A stretch of 22,137 bases of DNA from contig DKBE01000078.1 in assembly GCA_002451085.1 (NCBI GenBank), positions 1,190-23,326 of the forward strand. Direction: 5' to 3'. A model generated the notes under the pieces. The model had not been told where the DNA came from. It saw nothing but the letters and a program-made list of their open reading frames with translations, and searched no databases. Position numbers and translations under genes: made by a program. The first letter of the stretch is position 1; every line of letters starts with the position of its first letter. The DNA is from Proteobacteria bacterium UBA6908 (GTDB lineage: Bacteria > Pseudomonadota > Gammaproteobacteria > Acidiferrobacterales > UBA6901). Below are positions 9,802 through 18,721 of the stretch, in pieces.

Positions 9802-11192
9802 CGCTTTCCTCCAAGACGCTGCGGCAGTGTGGCCGCGATCTGACCGATGTTTCCGGCACCGAGTGTCAGCAACACGTCGTTGGCCCGAAGCGTATCGGCC
9901 AGCAGTGCCGGAAGGTCATTGACGTTCTCGACGAATACCGGATTGCCGCCGCGGGCTCGGATCGCGCGGCACAGCGCGCGACCGTCGGCACCGCTGATTG
10001 GCGCCTCGCCGGCGGCATAGACTTCCGTGATGTACAGCGGGTCGCAGGAGGCAAGCACGGCACTGAAGTCATCTAGCAGGTCACGTGTGCGTGTGAAACG
10101 GTGCGGTTGGAAAGCAACCGCCAATCGACGTTGTGGCCACCCTTCGCGCGCCGCGGCGATGGTCACGGCCAGTTCGCGGGGATGATGGCCATAGTCATCC
10201 ACCAGCAGGATATCGCCGCCGGGCACGGCCACTCGTCCATTGACCTGAAAGCGCCTTCCGACACCGGTAAAGTGGGCCAGCCCTTCCTGAATCGCGGAAT
10301 CCAATACATCCAGTTCGTTGGCAATCGCAATGACCGCCAACGCATTCAGTACATTGTGCTGGCCCGGGTGGTTGAGTGTAATGGGCAAGGCACGACCGTT
10401 CTGTCCCAGCACCGCGGTGAAATGCATCTGCATACCATGCTGCCGGATGTCGACAGCACGGACATCGGCTTCGGGACGTGTTCCATAGGTGCGTGTCGGC
10501 TTGTGTACCCGCGGCAGAATTTCGCGCACCACCGGGTCATCGATACACAGAATGGCCAGGCCGTAAAACGGCAAGTTGTGCAGAAAATCAACGAAGGCCT
10601 GCTTGAGTCGATTGAAGTCGCCGCCATAGGTATCCATATGATCGGCGTCGATGTTGGTGACCACAGCGATAAACGGCTGCAGGTGCAGGAATGAGGCATC
10701 GCTCTCATCGGCCTCGGCCACCAGATATTGACCGCGACCGAGACGCGCATTGGTGCCGGCGCTATTGAGTCGCCCGCCAATCACGAACGTTGGGTCCAGC
10801 CCACCCTGGGCCAGGACGCTCGCCACAAGGCTGGTGGTGGTGGTCTTCCCGTGAGTACCGGCAATGGCAATGCCGCGCTGCAGGCGCATCAGATCGGCCA
10901 GCATTTCGGCGCGCGGGATCACCGGTACCCGCGCCGCTCGCGCCGCCTGCACTTCCGGGTTGCTTTCCTTGACCGCCGTCGAGACAACAACGACATCCAC
11001 ACCATTCACGAGACGGGCATCGTGACCAATATGGACTTGCACGCCCAGACTGGCAAGCCGGCGTGTGTTGGCATTTTCGGCCACGTCGGACCCGGATACG
11101 GTAAATTCCAGGTTGTGAAGAACCTCGGCAATACCGCACATGCCGGCGCCACCGATCCCCACAAAGTGCACGCGCTTGACCTGATCACGCAT
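9798..11192 (-). CDS. murC: UDP-N-acetylmuramate--L-alanine ligase MurC
   Basis: 464 residues. MurC adds L-alanine to UDP-MurNAc, the first amino acid of the stem peptide. The N-terminal dinucleotide-like fold opens with [17 protein letters not shown] (residues 9-25). The ATP loop [10 protein letters not shown] is at 111-120, followed by [14 protein letters not shown] and [15 protein letters not shown] in the central domain, [12 protein letters not shown], and DDYGHHPRE plus [12 protein letters not shown] in the C-terminal domain. The frame extends to 11219, but the ATG at 11192 has GGAGG six bases upstream and matches the E. coli N-terminus around [10 protein letters not shown]. This start overlaps the end of murG by 8 bases. 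Confidence 0.97.
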   Translation of the reverse strand: MRDQVKRVHFVGIGGAGMCGIAEVLHNLEFTVSGSDVAENANTRRLASLGVQVHIGHDARLVNGVDVVVVSTAVKESNPEVQAARAARVPVIPRAEMLADLMRLQRGIAIAGTHGKTTTTSLVASVLAQGGLDPTFVIGGRLNSAGTNARLGRGQYLVAEADESDASFLHLQPFIAVVTNIDADHMDTYGGDFNRLKQAFVDFLHNLPFYGLAILCIDDPVVREILPRVHKPTRTYGTRPEADVRAVDIRQHGMQMHFTAVLGQNGRALPITLNHPGQHNVLNALAVIAIANELDVLDSAIQEGLAHFTGVGRRFQVNGRVAVPGGDILLVDDYGHHPRELAVTIAAAREGWPQRRLAVAFQPHRFTRTRDLLDDFSAVLASCDPLYITEVYAAGEAPISGADGRALCRAIRARGGNPVFVENVNDLPALLADTLRANDVLLTLGAGNIGQIAATLPQRLGGKR

Positions 11193-12261
11193 GGGCGACC
11201 TCCAGGCAGATCTGTGCAACCGTTTCTGTGGCGTCGGTTACGGCACAGGCACGCGCCTGTTCGGCCATACGCAACAGGGTCTGGCGGTTGCCCGCCAAAT
11301 CGGTTAACAGTTCACCCAACCGAGCCGGGGTGAACTCCGCTTGCGGCATGAGTTCGGCGGCATGGTGCGCCGCCAGAAACCGGGCATTGGCCGTCTGGTG
11401 GTCGTCGGCAGCATGCGGAAACGGCACCAGCAATGACGCAACGCCGGCTACTGCCAGCTCCGCCACGGTCATGGCCCCGGCACGGCACACCACCAGATCG
11501 GCCCACGCGTAGGCCACCGCCATGTCCTCGATAAAGGCACTGACCCTGGCGTCCGGCATGAATTGCCGATAGGCATCGGCCACAGCCTGTTCATCCCGAG
11601 CGCCGGTCTGGTGCCAGATTTCCGGGCGCACCGTCTGATCCATAGCCCGCACGCTCTCGGGAATGGTGCGATTGAAAATCTGGGCCCCCTGACTGCCGCC
11701 GACCACCAACACGCGCAACCGGCCAGAGCGACCGGTAAAGCGTTGAAGCGGCGGATCAAGGGCGAGGATATCCGGGCGCACCGGGTTACCCACGACGCGC
11801 ACACCGTGGTGATCGCTGAAGGCTCCTGGAAACCCGGCCAGCAACACATCCGCCAGCCGCGCCAGCCAGCGATTGGTCAGACCGGCGATGGCATTCTGTT
11901 CATGGACAATGAGCGGAATGCGCAACAAACTTGCCATCAGACTGCCGGGCCCGGCGGCATAACCGCCCATGGACAGCACGGCATCCGGTCGGCGGCGGCG
12001 CAGAATGCGCCACGCCTGGAACATGGCCAGATTCAACCGCACAGGCAGCAGCAACCAGCGCCACCAGCCACCGCCGCGCAGGCTGCGGATCTGGAGGTAC
12101 TCGATTTCGATACCGGCCGCCGGCACCAGCCGCGCCTCGATTCCTTCGCGTGTGCCCAGCCAGATCACCATGGCTCCGCGCGCGCGCAACTCACCGGCTA
12201 CGGCCAGTGCCGGAAACACGTGTCCACCAGTACCGCCGGCCGTAATGAGAATGGTGGTCAT
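11185..12261 (-). CDS. murG: Undecaprenyldiphospho-muramoylpentapeptide GlcNAc transferase MurG
   Basis: 358 residues (E. coli 355). A GT28 glycosyltransferase that adds GlcNAc to lipid I, giving lipid II, on the inner face of the inner membrane. The first glycine loop GGTGGH is at residues 9-14, the second is the [10 protein letters not shown] stretch (about 97-106), then [12 protein letters not shown], the third loop [11 protein letters not shown], and the UDP-GlcNAc pocket with [10 protein letters not shown] and [10 protein letters not shown]. An Arg-rich and Trp-rich patch ([15 protein letters not shown], near 59-73) fits the membrane-contact surface. The ATG at 12261 overlaps the ftsW stop (ATGA) and is preceded by GGGGGA, so it is coupled to ftsW, its partner in using lipid II. 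Confidence 0.98.
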   Translation of the reverse strand: MTTILITAGGTGGHVFPALAVAGELRARGAMVIWLGTREGIEARLVPAAGIEIEYLQIRSLRGGGWWRWLLLPVRLNLAMFQAWRILRRRRPDAVLSMGGYAAGPGSLMASLLRIPLIVHEQNAIAGLTNRWLARLADVLLAGFPGAFSDHHGVRVVGNPVRPDILALDPPLQRFTGRSGRLRVLVVGGSQGAQIFNRTIPESVRAMDQTVRPEIWHQTGARDEQAVADAYRQFMPDARVSAFIEDMAVAYAWADLVVCRAGAMTVAELAVAGVASLLVPFPHAADDHQTANARFLAAHHAAELMPQAEFTPARLGELLTDLAGNRQTLLRMAEQARACAVTDATETVAQICLEVAHA

Positions 12262-13451
12262 TTTTCCCCCACCCGCTGGCGACGCTGTTCACGGTCGATC
12301 ATGAGCAACAATCCGGCCGCTATGCAGCAAACAATCATGCTTGAGCCGCCGTAACTCAGGAACGGCAGCGTCAGGCCTTTGGTCGGCAAAGCACCCATGT
12401 TGACGCCCATGTTGATCATGGCCTGCAGGCCGATCAGCATACCGAGCCCCTGCGCCAGGCGTGCCGCATAGATTTGCCCATTGCGTTCCGCGGCGGCGGC
12501 GATGCGGAACGACCGCCACACCAGCACACCGATCAACGCCATCACGGTCAGCACGCCCAACAGACCGAGTTCTTCGGCCAGCACGGCAAACAGGAAATCC
12601 GTGTGGGCAGCTGGCAGGTAAAACATTTTCTGGATGCTGGCGCCGAGCCCCACCCCCAACCACTCGCCGCGCCCGAAGGCGATCAGCGCCTGCGTCAACT
12701 GAAAACCGGTATTGAACGGATCGGCCCACGGATCGAGAAAACCGGTGATGCGCGCCATGCGGTACGGCGACACCAGTGTCAGCAGGATCATGCCGCCGGT
12801 GGCTGCCAGCACCACCGCCATGAAGTGCCAAAACCGCACTCCACCGAGAAACAGCATGCCGAACACCGTCAGGCAGATCACCACCACACTCCCCAAATCC
12901 GGTTCCTGCAGCAGCAGCATGCCGATCACGGCGACCACGATACTGACCATCAGGATTCCCTGGGTGAAAAACCGGAGCTCTTCCTGTTTGCGCACCAGGT
13001 AGCCGGCGACATACACGATCACAAACAGCTTCACGAGCTCTGACGGTTGCAGGTTCACCACACCCAGCGGAATCCAACGGGCGCTGCCGTTGACGTGCCG
13101 ACCGATTCCCGGCAGCAATACCACTACCAGCAGGGTGATCCCGATCAGCAGCAGGTAAGGACCCAGCTGTTCCCACATGCGCACCCGGGTGCGCATCGCG
13201 ATCATCATGGCGATGACACCCAGGCCGATGCTTGCCAGATGGCGAATGAGGTAATGCAAACTGCTCCCGGACTGGCGATCGGATATCGACACTGACGCCG
13301 AAAACACCATGATGCTGCCCAGAATCAGCAACGCCGCCACGCTGCCGAGCAACCACGGATCCCACCGGCCGCCTCCGCGACCGGCCACGCGCGCCGAACC
13401 CGTGAGCGGCAATCGCGCATGTCGATGAATCAGAGTCGCGATGGCATTCAT
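12258..13451 (-). CDS. ftsW: Septal peptidoglycan glycosyltransferase FtsW (SEDS family)
   Basis: 397 residues (E. coli 414). FtsW polymerises lipid II at the septum together with FtsI. After a cytoplasmic basic N-terminus (1-30) there are about ten hydrophobic segments, the first at about 33-52. Family landmarks are NGSARWIPLGVVNLQPSELVK split over residues 121-141, LQEPDLGSVVV (181-191), the large periplasmic loop with PAAHTDFLFAVLAEELG, where D285 corresponds to the essential aspartate of SEDS enzymes, and NMGVNMGALPTKGLTLPFLSYGGSS near the end. The ATG at 13451 overlaps the murD stop (ATGA) and has GGGAGA about seven bases upstream. It lies between murD and murG, as in E. coli. Confidence 0.98.
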   Translation of the reverse strand: MNAIATLIHRHARLPLTGSARVAGRGGGRWDPWLLGSVAALLILGSIMVFSASVSISDRQSGSSLHYLIRHLASIGLGVIAMMIAMRTRVRMWEQLGPYLLLIGITLLVVVLLPGIGRHVNGSARWIPLGVVNLQPSELVKLFVIVYVAGYLVRKQEELRFFTQGILMVSIVVAVIGMLLLQEPDLGSVVVICLTVFGMLFLGGVRFWHFMAVVLAATGGMILLTLVSPYRMARITGFLDPWADPFNTGFQLTQALIAFGRGEWLGVGLGASIQKMFYLPAAHTDFLFAVLAEELGLLGVLTVMALIGVLVWRSFRIAAAAERNGQIYAARLAQGLGMLIGLQAMINMGVNMGALPTKGLTLPFLSYGGSSMIVCCIAAGLLLMIDREQRRQRVGEK

Positions 13452-14806
13452 CCGACGATCTCCCGAACCGCCTGGGCGAAAACCTGGCCGCGATGCTCGT
13501 AGTTTCGATACATGTCGAAACTGGCACAGGCCGGCGACAACAGCACAACATCACCAGCCCGCGCCAGGCGGCTGGCGGCACGAACCGCGGCCGGCATGTC
13601 CGCCGCATGAACCACCGGTACCACGTTCCCGAGCGCCTGCTCGATGCGTGGCGCATCCCGCCCGATCAGCACGACTGCCCGCGCCCGCTCGGCCACGGCC
13701 GGGCGCAATTCACTGAAGTCCGCGCCCTTCCCGTCGCCACCGGCTATCAACACCACCGGATTGTCCATTCCGGTCAGCGCCGCGATGGTGGCGCCGACGT
13801 TGGTGCCCTTGGAGTCATCAATCCAGCGCACGCCATCGCGCTCAACCACCAGCTCTGTGCGATGGTGCAAGCCGTGGAAACGGGCGACGGCACGTTTCAT
13901 GGCGTCCAGCGGCACATGCATCGACTCCGTTACGGCCATGGCTGCCAGGACATTCATGAGATTGTGCCGCCCGGGCAAGGGCACGCTGGCTGCCGGCATC
14001 AGCAGCCGCGCACCACGCGCCAGCCATAGCTCGCCATTGTGCTGCAGCAGTCCATAATCAATGTCGCTGGTTGGCGGCTGCGTACCGAAACGCACACTGG
14101 CGCGTCCCGTCTGAACCATGGCCATGACCTGCGGATCGTCAGCATTCAGCACCATGAGCCCGTGACCGCGGAAAATACGCGCCTTGGCGGCGGCATACTC
14201 GGCCAGTGTTTCGTAACGATCCATGTGATCGGGACTGATGTTCAGTACGGTGGCGGCGCGCGCGTCCAGGCTGCGCGTGCATTCCAGCTGGAAGCTCGAC
14301 AACTCCAGCACATACACCTCGGGCTCCGGATCTCGCAGCAGGTCGAGCACCGGCACGCCGATGTTGCCACCCACCGCTGTGGCCAGTCCGGCCTCCCGGC
14401 ACATCTCGCCGACCAGCGTGGTGACAGTACTCTTGCCGTTGGCGCCCGTGATGGCCAGCACCGGTGCTTTGGCGTGACGCGCAAACAGCTCGACATCCCC
14501 CACGACATCGACACCGCGCGCGGCGGCCTCGGCAATGACCGGTTCGCGCAATGAAATGCCCGGGCTTACAACCAGCAATCCGGGATCGCGGAAGAGCGAG
14601 GACTCGAAACCGCCGGTTTGCACCGACACTTCCGGCAATTCCGCTTGCAAGGCCGGCAACCCGGGAGGATGGGCACGGCTGTCAACCGCGGACACGGCAT
14701 AACCGTGCCGCACGAGCCAGCGTGCGCACGAAAGACCGGAGAGACCGATCCCCACCACCAGGGCTCGTCTCGTGTCATTTCGCTGTGCGGTCGCCACGTT
14801 TTTCAA
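13448..14806 (-). CDS. murD: UDP-MurNAc-L-alanine--D-glutamate ligase MurD
   Basis: 452 residues (E. coli 438). MurD adds D-glutamate to UDP-MurNAc-L-Ala in the cytosol. The N-terminal substrate domain starts with ALVVGIGLSGLSCARWL (15-31). The ATP loop GANGKST is at 121-127, followed by GGNIGVP, LELSSFQLE, ISPDHMDRY, the likely carbamylated lysine in AAAKARIFRG, LPGRHNLMNV, and DDSKGTN plus IAGGDGKGADF in the C-terminal domain. No ATG is available at the expected position: the frame begins with TTG at 14806 (GGTGA about seven bases upstream) or GTG at 14797 (CGGA about nine bases upstream). I keep the TTG, but the GTG is nearly as good. It starts 7 bases after the mraY stop codon. Confidence 0.95.
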   Translation of the reverse strand: MKNVATAQRNDTRRALVVGIGLSGLSCARWLVRHGYAVSAVDSRAHPPGLPALQAELPEVSVQTGGFESSLFRDPGLLVVSPGISLREPVIAEAAARGVDVVGDVELFARHAKAPVLAITGANGKSTVTTLVGEMCREAGLATAVGGNIGVPVLDLLRDPEPEVYVLELSSFQLECTRSLDARAATVLNISPDHMDRYETLAEYAAAKARIFRGHGLMVLNADDPQVMAMVQTGRASVRFGTQPPTSDIDYGLLQHNGELWLARGARLLMPAASVPLPGRHNLMNVLAAMAVTESMHVPLDAMKRAVARFHGLHHRTELVVERDGVRWIDDSKGTNVGATIAALTGMDNPVVLIAGGDGKGADFSELRPAVAERARAVVLIGRDAPRIEQALGNVVPVVHAADMPAAVRAASRLARAGDVVLLSPACASFDMYRNYEHRGQVFAQAVREIVG

Positions 14807-14813
14807 TCCGTTG

Positions 14814-15896
14814 TCACCGAACCTTGAGAGTCGCCAGCCCGACCAGCACCAGAATCAGCGAGATGATCCAGAACCGCACGATCACACGCGGTTCCGGCCA
14901 GCCCTTGAGTTCGAAATGGTGATGAATCGGAGCCATCCGGAAAATGCGTTTGCCGGTCAGCTTGAAGGATGCAACCTGCAACATGACCGACACGGTTTCC
15001 ATCACAAACACGCCACCCATGATGAACAACACGATTTCCTGGCGTACGGTAACGGCGATGGCGCCGAGCGCCGCACCGAGACCGAGTGCCCCGACGTCGC
15101 CCATAAACACCATGGCCGGATAGGTGTTGAACCACAGGAAGCCCAGCCCGGCCCCGACAATGGCGGCGCAGAAGATCAGTACCTCACCAACTCCGGGCAC
15201 AAATGGAATACCGAGATATGCCGAGAAATTCACATTACCCGTCAGGTAGGCAAACACCCCGAGCGCGCCGGCGACCATGACCGTCGGCATGATCGCCAGC
15301 CCGTCAAGGCCATCGGTCAGGTTCACGGCGTTACTGCTGCCGACAACCACCAGGTAAGTCAACGGAATGAACCAGAGCCCCAGATCGAGGGCGACATTCT
15401 TGAATACCGGAACGATGAGATGGGTTTCGGCCGGCACCTTTGCCGTGGTGAACAGCACCACGGCCACCAGAAAACCACCAAGGGTCTGCCAAAAGTATTT
15501 TTCCCGTGCACTCAGCCCTTTGGGGTTCTTGCGCACCAGTTTGCGGTAATCATCAACCCAACCGATCGCACCGAAATACATGGTGGTAAACAGCAGTACC
15601 CAGATAAATCGATTGTGTAAATCCGCCCACAGCAAGGTGGCCACGAACACGGCGATCAGAATCAGCGCACCACCCATGGTGGGTGTACCCGCCTTGGTCA
15701 GATGGCTTTGAGGGCCATCGGTACGCACCACCTGACCAACCTTGTACTGAGTCAGCTTGCGGATCAGACCCGGGCCGACCACGAAGCAAATCACCAGAGC
15801 GGTCAAGATGCCCAGAATCGCGCGCAACGTCAGATACCGAAAGACATTGAACGCCGAAATGTCGTGTGCCAGCCAGTCAAAGAGCGCGTACAGCAC
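14814..15896 (-). CDS. mraY: Phospho-N-acetylmuramoyl-pentapeptide transferase MraY
   Basis: 360 residues, the same length as in E. coli. This polytopic inner-membrane enzyme moves phospho-MurNAc-pentapeptide onto undecaprenyl phosphate, making lipid I. Around ten hydrophobic segments are visible. Catalytic and Mg-binding residues are D115-D116 (GWVDDYRK), [13 protein letters not shown] (189-201), D267 (FMGDVGAL) and the HHH motif at 325-327 ([15 protein letters not shown]). The start is GTG at 15896, directly after the murF TAA with no spacer; TGGAGGA about ten bases upstream, inside murF, serves as the ribosome binding site. The GTG start yields exact length agreement with E. coli. Confidence 0.97.
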   Translation of the reverse strand: MLYALFDWLAHDISAFNVFRYLTLRAILGILTALVICFVVGPGLIRKLTQYKVGQVVRTDGPQSHLTKAGTPTMGGALILIAVFVATLLWADLHNRFIWVLLFTTMYFGAIGWVDDYRKLVRKNPKGLSAREKYFWQTLGGFLVAVVLFTTAKVPAETHLIVPVFKNVALDLGLWFIPLTYLVVVGSSNAVNLTDGLDGLAIMPTVMVAGALGVFAYLTGNVNFSAYLGIPFVPGVGEVLIFCAAIVGAGLGFLWFNTYPAMVFMGDVGALGLGAALGAIAVTVRQEIVLFIMGGVFVMETVSVMLQVASFKLTGKRIFRMAPIHHHFELKGWPEPRVIVRFWIISLILVLVGLATLKVR

Positions 15897-17243
15897 TTAG
15901 GCGTGTCCTCCACTGTTTTCCACGATTCCGGCGACCACCCGCTCCATCTTCATTAACCGTGAGCCTTTCACCAGCACGGTCATGTCCTGGCGCAGGTCCT
16001 GGCGCAGGCGATTGATGAGTGCTTCGTGTGAAGCAAAATGCTCACCACCCTTTCCAAAAGCATTCGCCGCCTCATGCGCCAGCTCGCCAACCGCATACAG
16101 GCGTTCAATGCCGAGGCGCTTGGCCAACTCGCCGACGCGTTGGTGAATATGACGAGCGGCATCACCCAGTTCGCCCATATCGCCGAGTACCAGCACTCGC
16201 TCACCGCTGGCGGACTTGAGCACTTCGACCCCGGCCGCAAGCGATCCCGGGTTGGCGTTGTATGTATCATCGAGCACGCGTGCGCCATTCACGCCGCGTT
16301 TGACTTCCAACCGACCGGATACGGCCTTGAGCTTCTCCAGCCCGGCCTGGATATCCGCCAGACTGGCGCCGGCGGCCAGCGCCGCGCTGCTGGCCGCGAG
16401 CGCATTCATGACATTGTGTCGTCCAAGTAGTGGCAGTCGCATGGTGATCCCTCCTTGAGGGGTTCGAAGTTCAATCGTGCTGCCATCGCTGCCGAGCATG
16501 AAGTCGGCGGTTACATCGGCAGGCTGCTCGAGTCCAAAGCGGACTATTCGGCGAGGCGCTGCCAGATGGCACCACAGGTCAGCGAAAGCATCATCGGCAT
16601 TCACAACCGCAATACCGTCTTCAGCCAGGCCGGCATAGATCTCGCCCTTGGCGCGCGCCACGGCTTCGACACTGCCCAATCCGGCCAGATGCGCGGCGGC
16701 GGCATTATTGATCAAGGCAATGGTCGGATGCGTGAGCCGGGTCAGATAGTCGATCTCGCCCGGATGATTCATGCCCATTTCGATCACGGCATGCCGATCA
16801 CCTTCCCGCAGGCGCAGCAGCGTCAACGGTACACCGATGTCGTTGTTGAGATTGCCCTGCGTCGCCAGCCCCGTTCCGGACTCGGCGAGGATGGCCGCGA
16901 TCATGTTCTTGACCGTGGTCTTGCCGTTGCTTCCGGTAACGGCGATGACCGGGATACTGAAACGGTGACGCCAGTGGGAGGCCAGCTGTCCGAGCGCCAG
17001 TCGCGTATCGTGCACCTGCACCAGCGGCAACGACGACTCGACCGTGCGCGCCACCAGGGCACCTACGGCACCACGAGTGGCCGCCTCGCCGACAAACTGG
17101 TGTCCATCGTAATTCGGCCCGACCAGGGCAACGAACAGATTTCCGCGCGGCAATGTCCGCGTGTCGGTCGAGACCCCGGTAAATTCGGCATCCACCCCGT
17201 GCAAGGTTCCGTGCAGCACCCGGGCGGCGGTGGCCAATGTCAT
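15897..17243 (-). CDS. murF: UDP-MurNAc-tripeptide--D-alanyl-D-alanine ligase MurF
   Basis: 448 residues (E. coli 452). MurF adds the D-Ala-D-Ala made by DdlB, completing UDP-MurNAc-pentapeptide. The N-terminal substrate domain contains GVSTDTRTLPRGNLFVAL (23-40). The ATP loop GSNGKTT is at 104-110, then GNLNNDIGVPLTLL, EMGMNHPGEI, INNAAAAHL, the AKGEIYAGL stretch with the modified-lysine position, LLGRHNVMNALA, and LDDTYNANPGS in the C-terminal domain. The ATG at 17243 shares one base with the murE stop (TGATG) and has GGGAGG seven bases upstream. A GTG one codon earlier (17246) is open but sits only four bases from that ribosome binding site. Confidence 0.96.
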   Translation of the reverse strand: MTLATAARVLHGTLHGVDAEFTGVSTDTRTLPRGNLFVALVGPNYDGHQFVGEAATRGAVGALVARTVESSLPLVQVHDTRLALGQLASHWRHRFSIPVIAVTGSNGKTTVKNMIAAILAESGTGLATQGNLNNDIGVPLTLLRLREGDRHAVIEMGMNHPGEIDYLTRLTHPTIALINNAAAAHLAGLGSVEAVARAKGEIYAGLAEDGIAVVNADDAFADLWCHLAAPRRIVRFGLEQPADVTADFMLGSDGSTIELRTPQGGITMRLPLLGRHNVMNALAASSAALAAGASLADIQAGLEKLKAVSGRLEVKRGVNGARVLDDTYNANPGSLAAGVEVLKSASGERVLVLGDMGELGDAARHIHQRVGELAKRLGIERLYAVGELAHEAANAFGKGGEHFASHEALINRLRQDLRQDMTVLVKGSRLMKMERVVAGIVENSGGHA

Positions 17244-18721
17244 CACGCGGCCTCCCGCAGCAAGGTTCGCACGGTATCGCGATCGCTGTAGGGAATCCGG
17301 CGGTCGCCGATTTGCTGGTAGTCTTCATGCCCCTTGCCGGCCACCAGCACAACATCGCCACTACCTGCTTCACGCAATGCGGCGCGGATCGCCTCGGTCC
17401 GATCCGGAACTACGGTGGGTGTGGTACGCATGCCGCCGGCAATTTCATCCAGGATGGCTTGCGGCGATTCATGTCGCGGATTGTCGTTTGTTAGAATGAC
17501 GATATCCGCGAGCCGTTCGGCAATCGCCCCCATCAAGGCCCGCTTGCCACGATCGCGGTCGCCGCCGCAACCGAACACGCATACCAGCCTGCCGCGCGTG
17601 TGTTCACGCAACGCCGACAATACCTTGTCGAGTGCATCAGGCGTGTGGGCGTAGTCGACCACCACCAGCGGCTGGTGCTCGCCACCAAATCGTTCCATGC
17701 GTCCAGCCACCGGTTGCGCTTGCGCGAGCGCGGCAGCGGCTTCTGCCAGCGGCATCTTGCTTACCAGCAACACCGCTAACACGCCAAGCAGATTGGCGAC
17801 ATTGAACCGGCCGAGCAGCGGGCTTTTCACCTCAACCTCACCATACGGGGTACGGGCTACAAACCGCAGGCCGGATGTCGACGGCTGGATGCTGTGCGCA
17901 TGCACATCACCTTGCTCAAGACCAAAACTCAGCACTCGCACCCCCGGTCGTGCAGACCTCGCCAGGAGCTCGCGCCCAAAACGATCATCGGCATTGATGA
18001 CGATGGCCTCAAGGTGCGGGAAATCAAACAACCGCGCCTTGGCCGCGGCATACCGGTCCATGTCACCGTGGTAATCCAGATGATCGCGGGTGAGATTGGT
18101 AAACACGGCAATATTGAATGCAACACCGGCTACCCGTGACTGGTCGAGCGCATGCGACGACACTTCCATACAGACCGTTTGCGCACCGGCCTCGGCAAAC
18201 CCGCTGAGAAGTTCATGTACGCGAATCGCATCTGGCGTGGTATGGACCCCGGGGTCCAGCGCGTCAGGGAAACCGCAACCCAGCGTCCCAATCAAGCCGC
18301 AACGCTGGCCGTGGCGATCGAGTGTCTGTGCCAGCAAGTGGGTGGTGGTGGTCTTGCCATTGGTGCCGGTGACGCCCACCACCTTGAGCCTCTGTGATGG
18401 TGAATCATAGAAACGGTCGGCGATCACACCCACTTGTCGACGCAGTCCCGGTACACCGATGGCGCTCTCGACGCGTGCGTCGGGTTCATAACCATTGCTC
18501 TCGAAAGCCACCGCCGCGGCCCCGCGTGCCAGTGCACCAGCCATGTAGGCACGCCCGTCAACACGCGTTCCGGGTACCGCCAGAAACAGAAAACCGTGCT
18601 GGACGGCACGGCTGTCGAGCGTGAGGCCGGTGATGACCGGATTGTCCCGCAACGGCTCGGCGATCATGCCTGCGAGCAACTCGCGCAGCGGCCTTGATCT
18701 CACGGTTTCGGCCGGAGTCAA
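17243..18721 (-). CDS. murE: UDP-MurNAc-L-Ala-D-Glu--meso-diaminopimelate ligase MurE
   Basis: 492 residues (E. coli 495). MurE adds the third stem residue. The ATP loop GTNGKTTT is at 119-126, followed by CMEVSSHALDQ, FTNLTRDHLDYHG, the likely carbamylated K228 in AAAKARLFD, LLGRFNVANLLGVLA, VVDYAHTPDAL and FGCGGDRDRGKR. The DNPR motif at 413-416 (at the E. coli position) is the known marker for meso-diaminopimelate rather than lysine, so a Gram-negative type wall is expected. The flanking residues are HES instead of the more common xED/xEE. The start is TTG at 18721, overlapping the ftsI stop as TTGA and preceded by GGAGG six bases upstream, which strongly supports this rare start codon. 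The next in-frame option is GTG at codon 7. Confidence 0.96.
   Translation of the reverse strand: MTPAETVRSRPLRELLAGMIAEPLRDNPVITGLTLDSRAVQHGFLFLAVPGTRVDGRAYMAGALARGAAAVAFESNGYEPDARVESAIGVPGLRRQVGVIADRFYDSPSQRLKVVGVTGTNGKTTTTHLLAQTLDRHGQRCGLIGTLGCGFPDALDPGVHTTPDAIRVHELLSGFAEAGAQTVCMEVSSHALDQSRVAGVAFNIAVFTNLTRDHLDYHGDMDRYAAAKARLFDFPHLEAIVINADDRFGRELLARSARPGVRVLSFGLEQGDVHAHSIQPSTSGLRFVARTPYGEVEVKSPLLGRFNVANLLGVLAVLLVSKMPLAEAAAALAQAQPVAGRMERFGGEHQPLVVVDYAHTPDALDKVLSALREHTRGRLVCVFGCGGDRDRGKRALMGAIAERLADIVILTNDNPRHESPQAILDEIAGGMRTTPTVVPDRTEAIRAALREAGSGDVVLVAGKGHEDYQQIGDRRIPYSDRDTVRTLLREAA

Noticed and set aside
8806..9843. Plus-strand reading frame of 345 codons opposite murB
   Set aside because: Fully antisense to murB, with no family resemblance and a composition that mirrors the codon structure of the real gene.
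10826..10850. GGTGGTGGT-type runs and a Chi-like GCTGGTGG, repeated near 18340
   Set aside because: They are the reverse complement of the Thr codons in the KTTTT part of the MurC and MurE ATP loops, explained by coding rather than by a repeat element.
12289..13656. Minus-strand 455-codon frame overlapping ftsW and the end of murD
   Set aside because: It is out of frame with ftsW, Arg/His/Gly/Ala-rich with no membrane segments, and conflicts with the clearly conserved FtsW protein in the correct frame.
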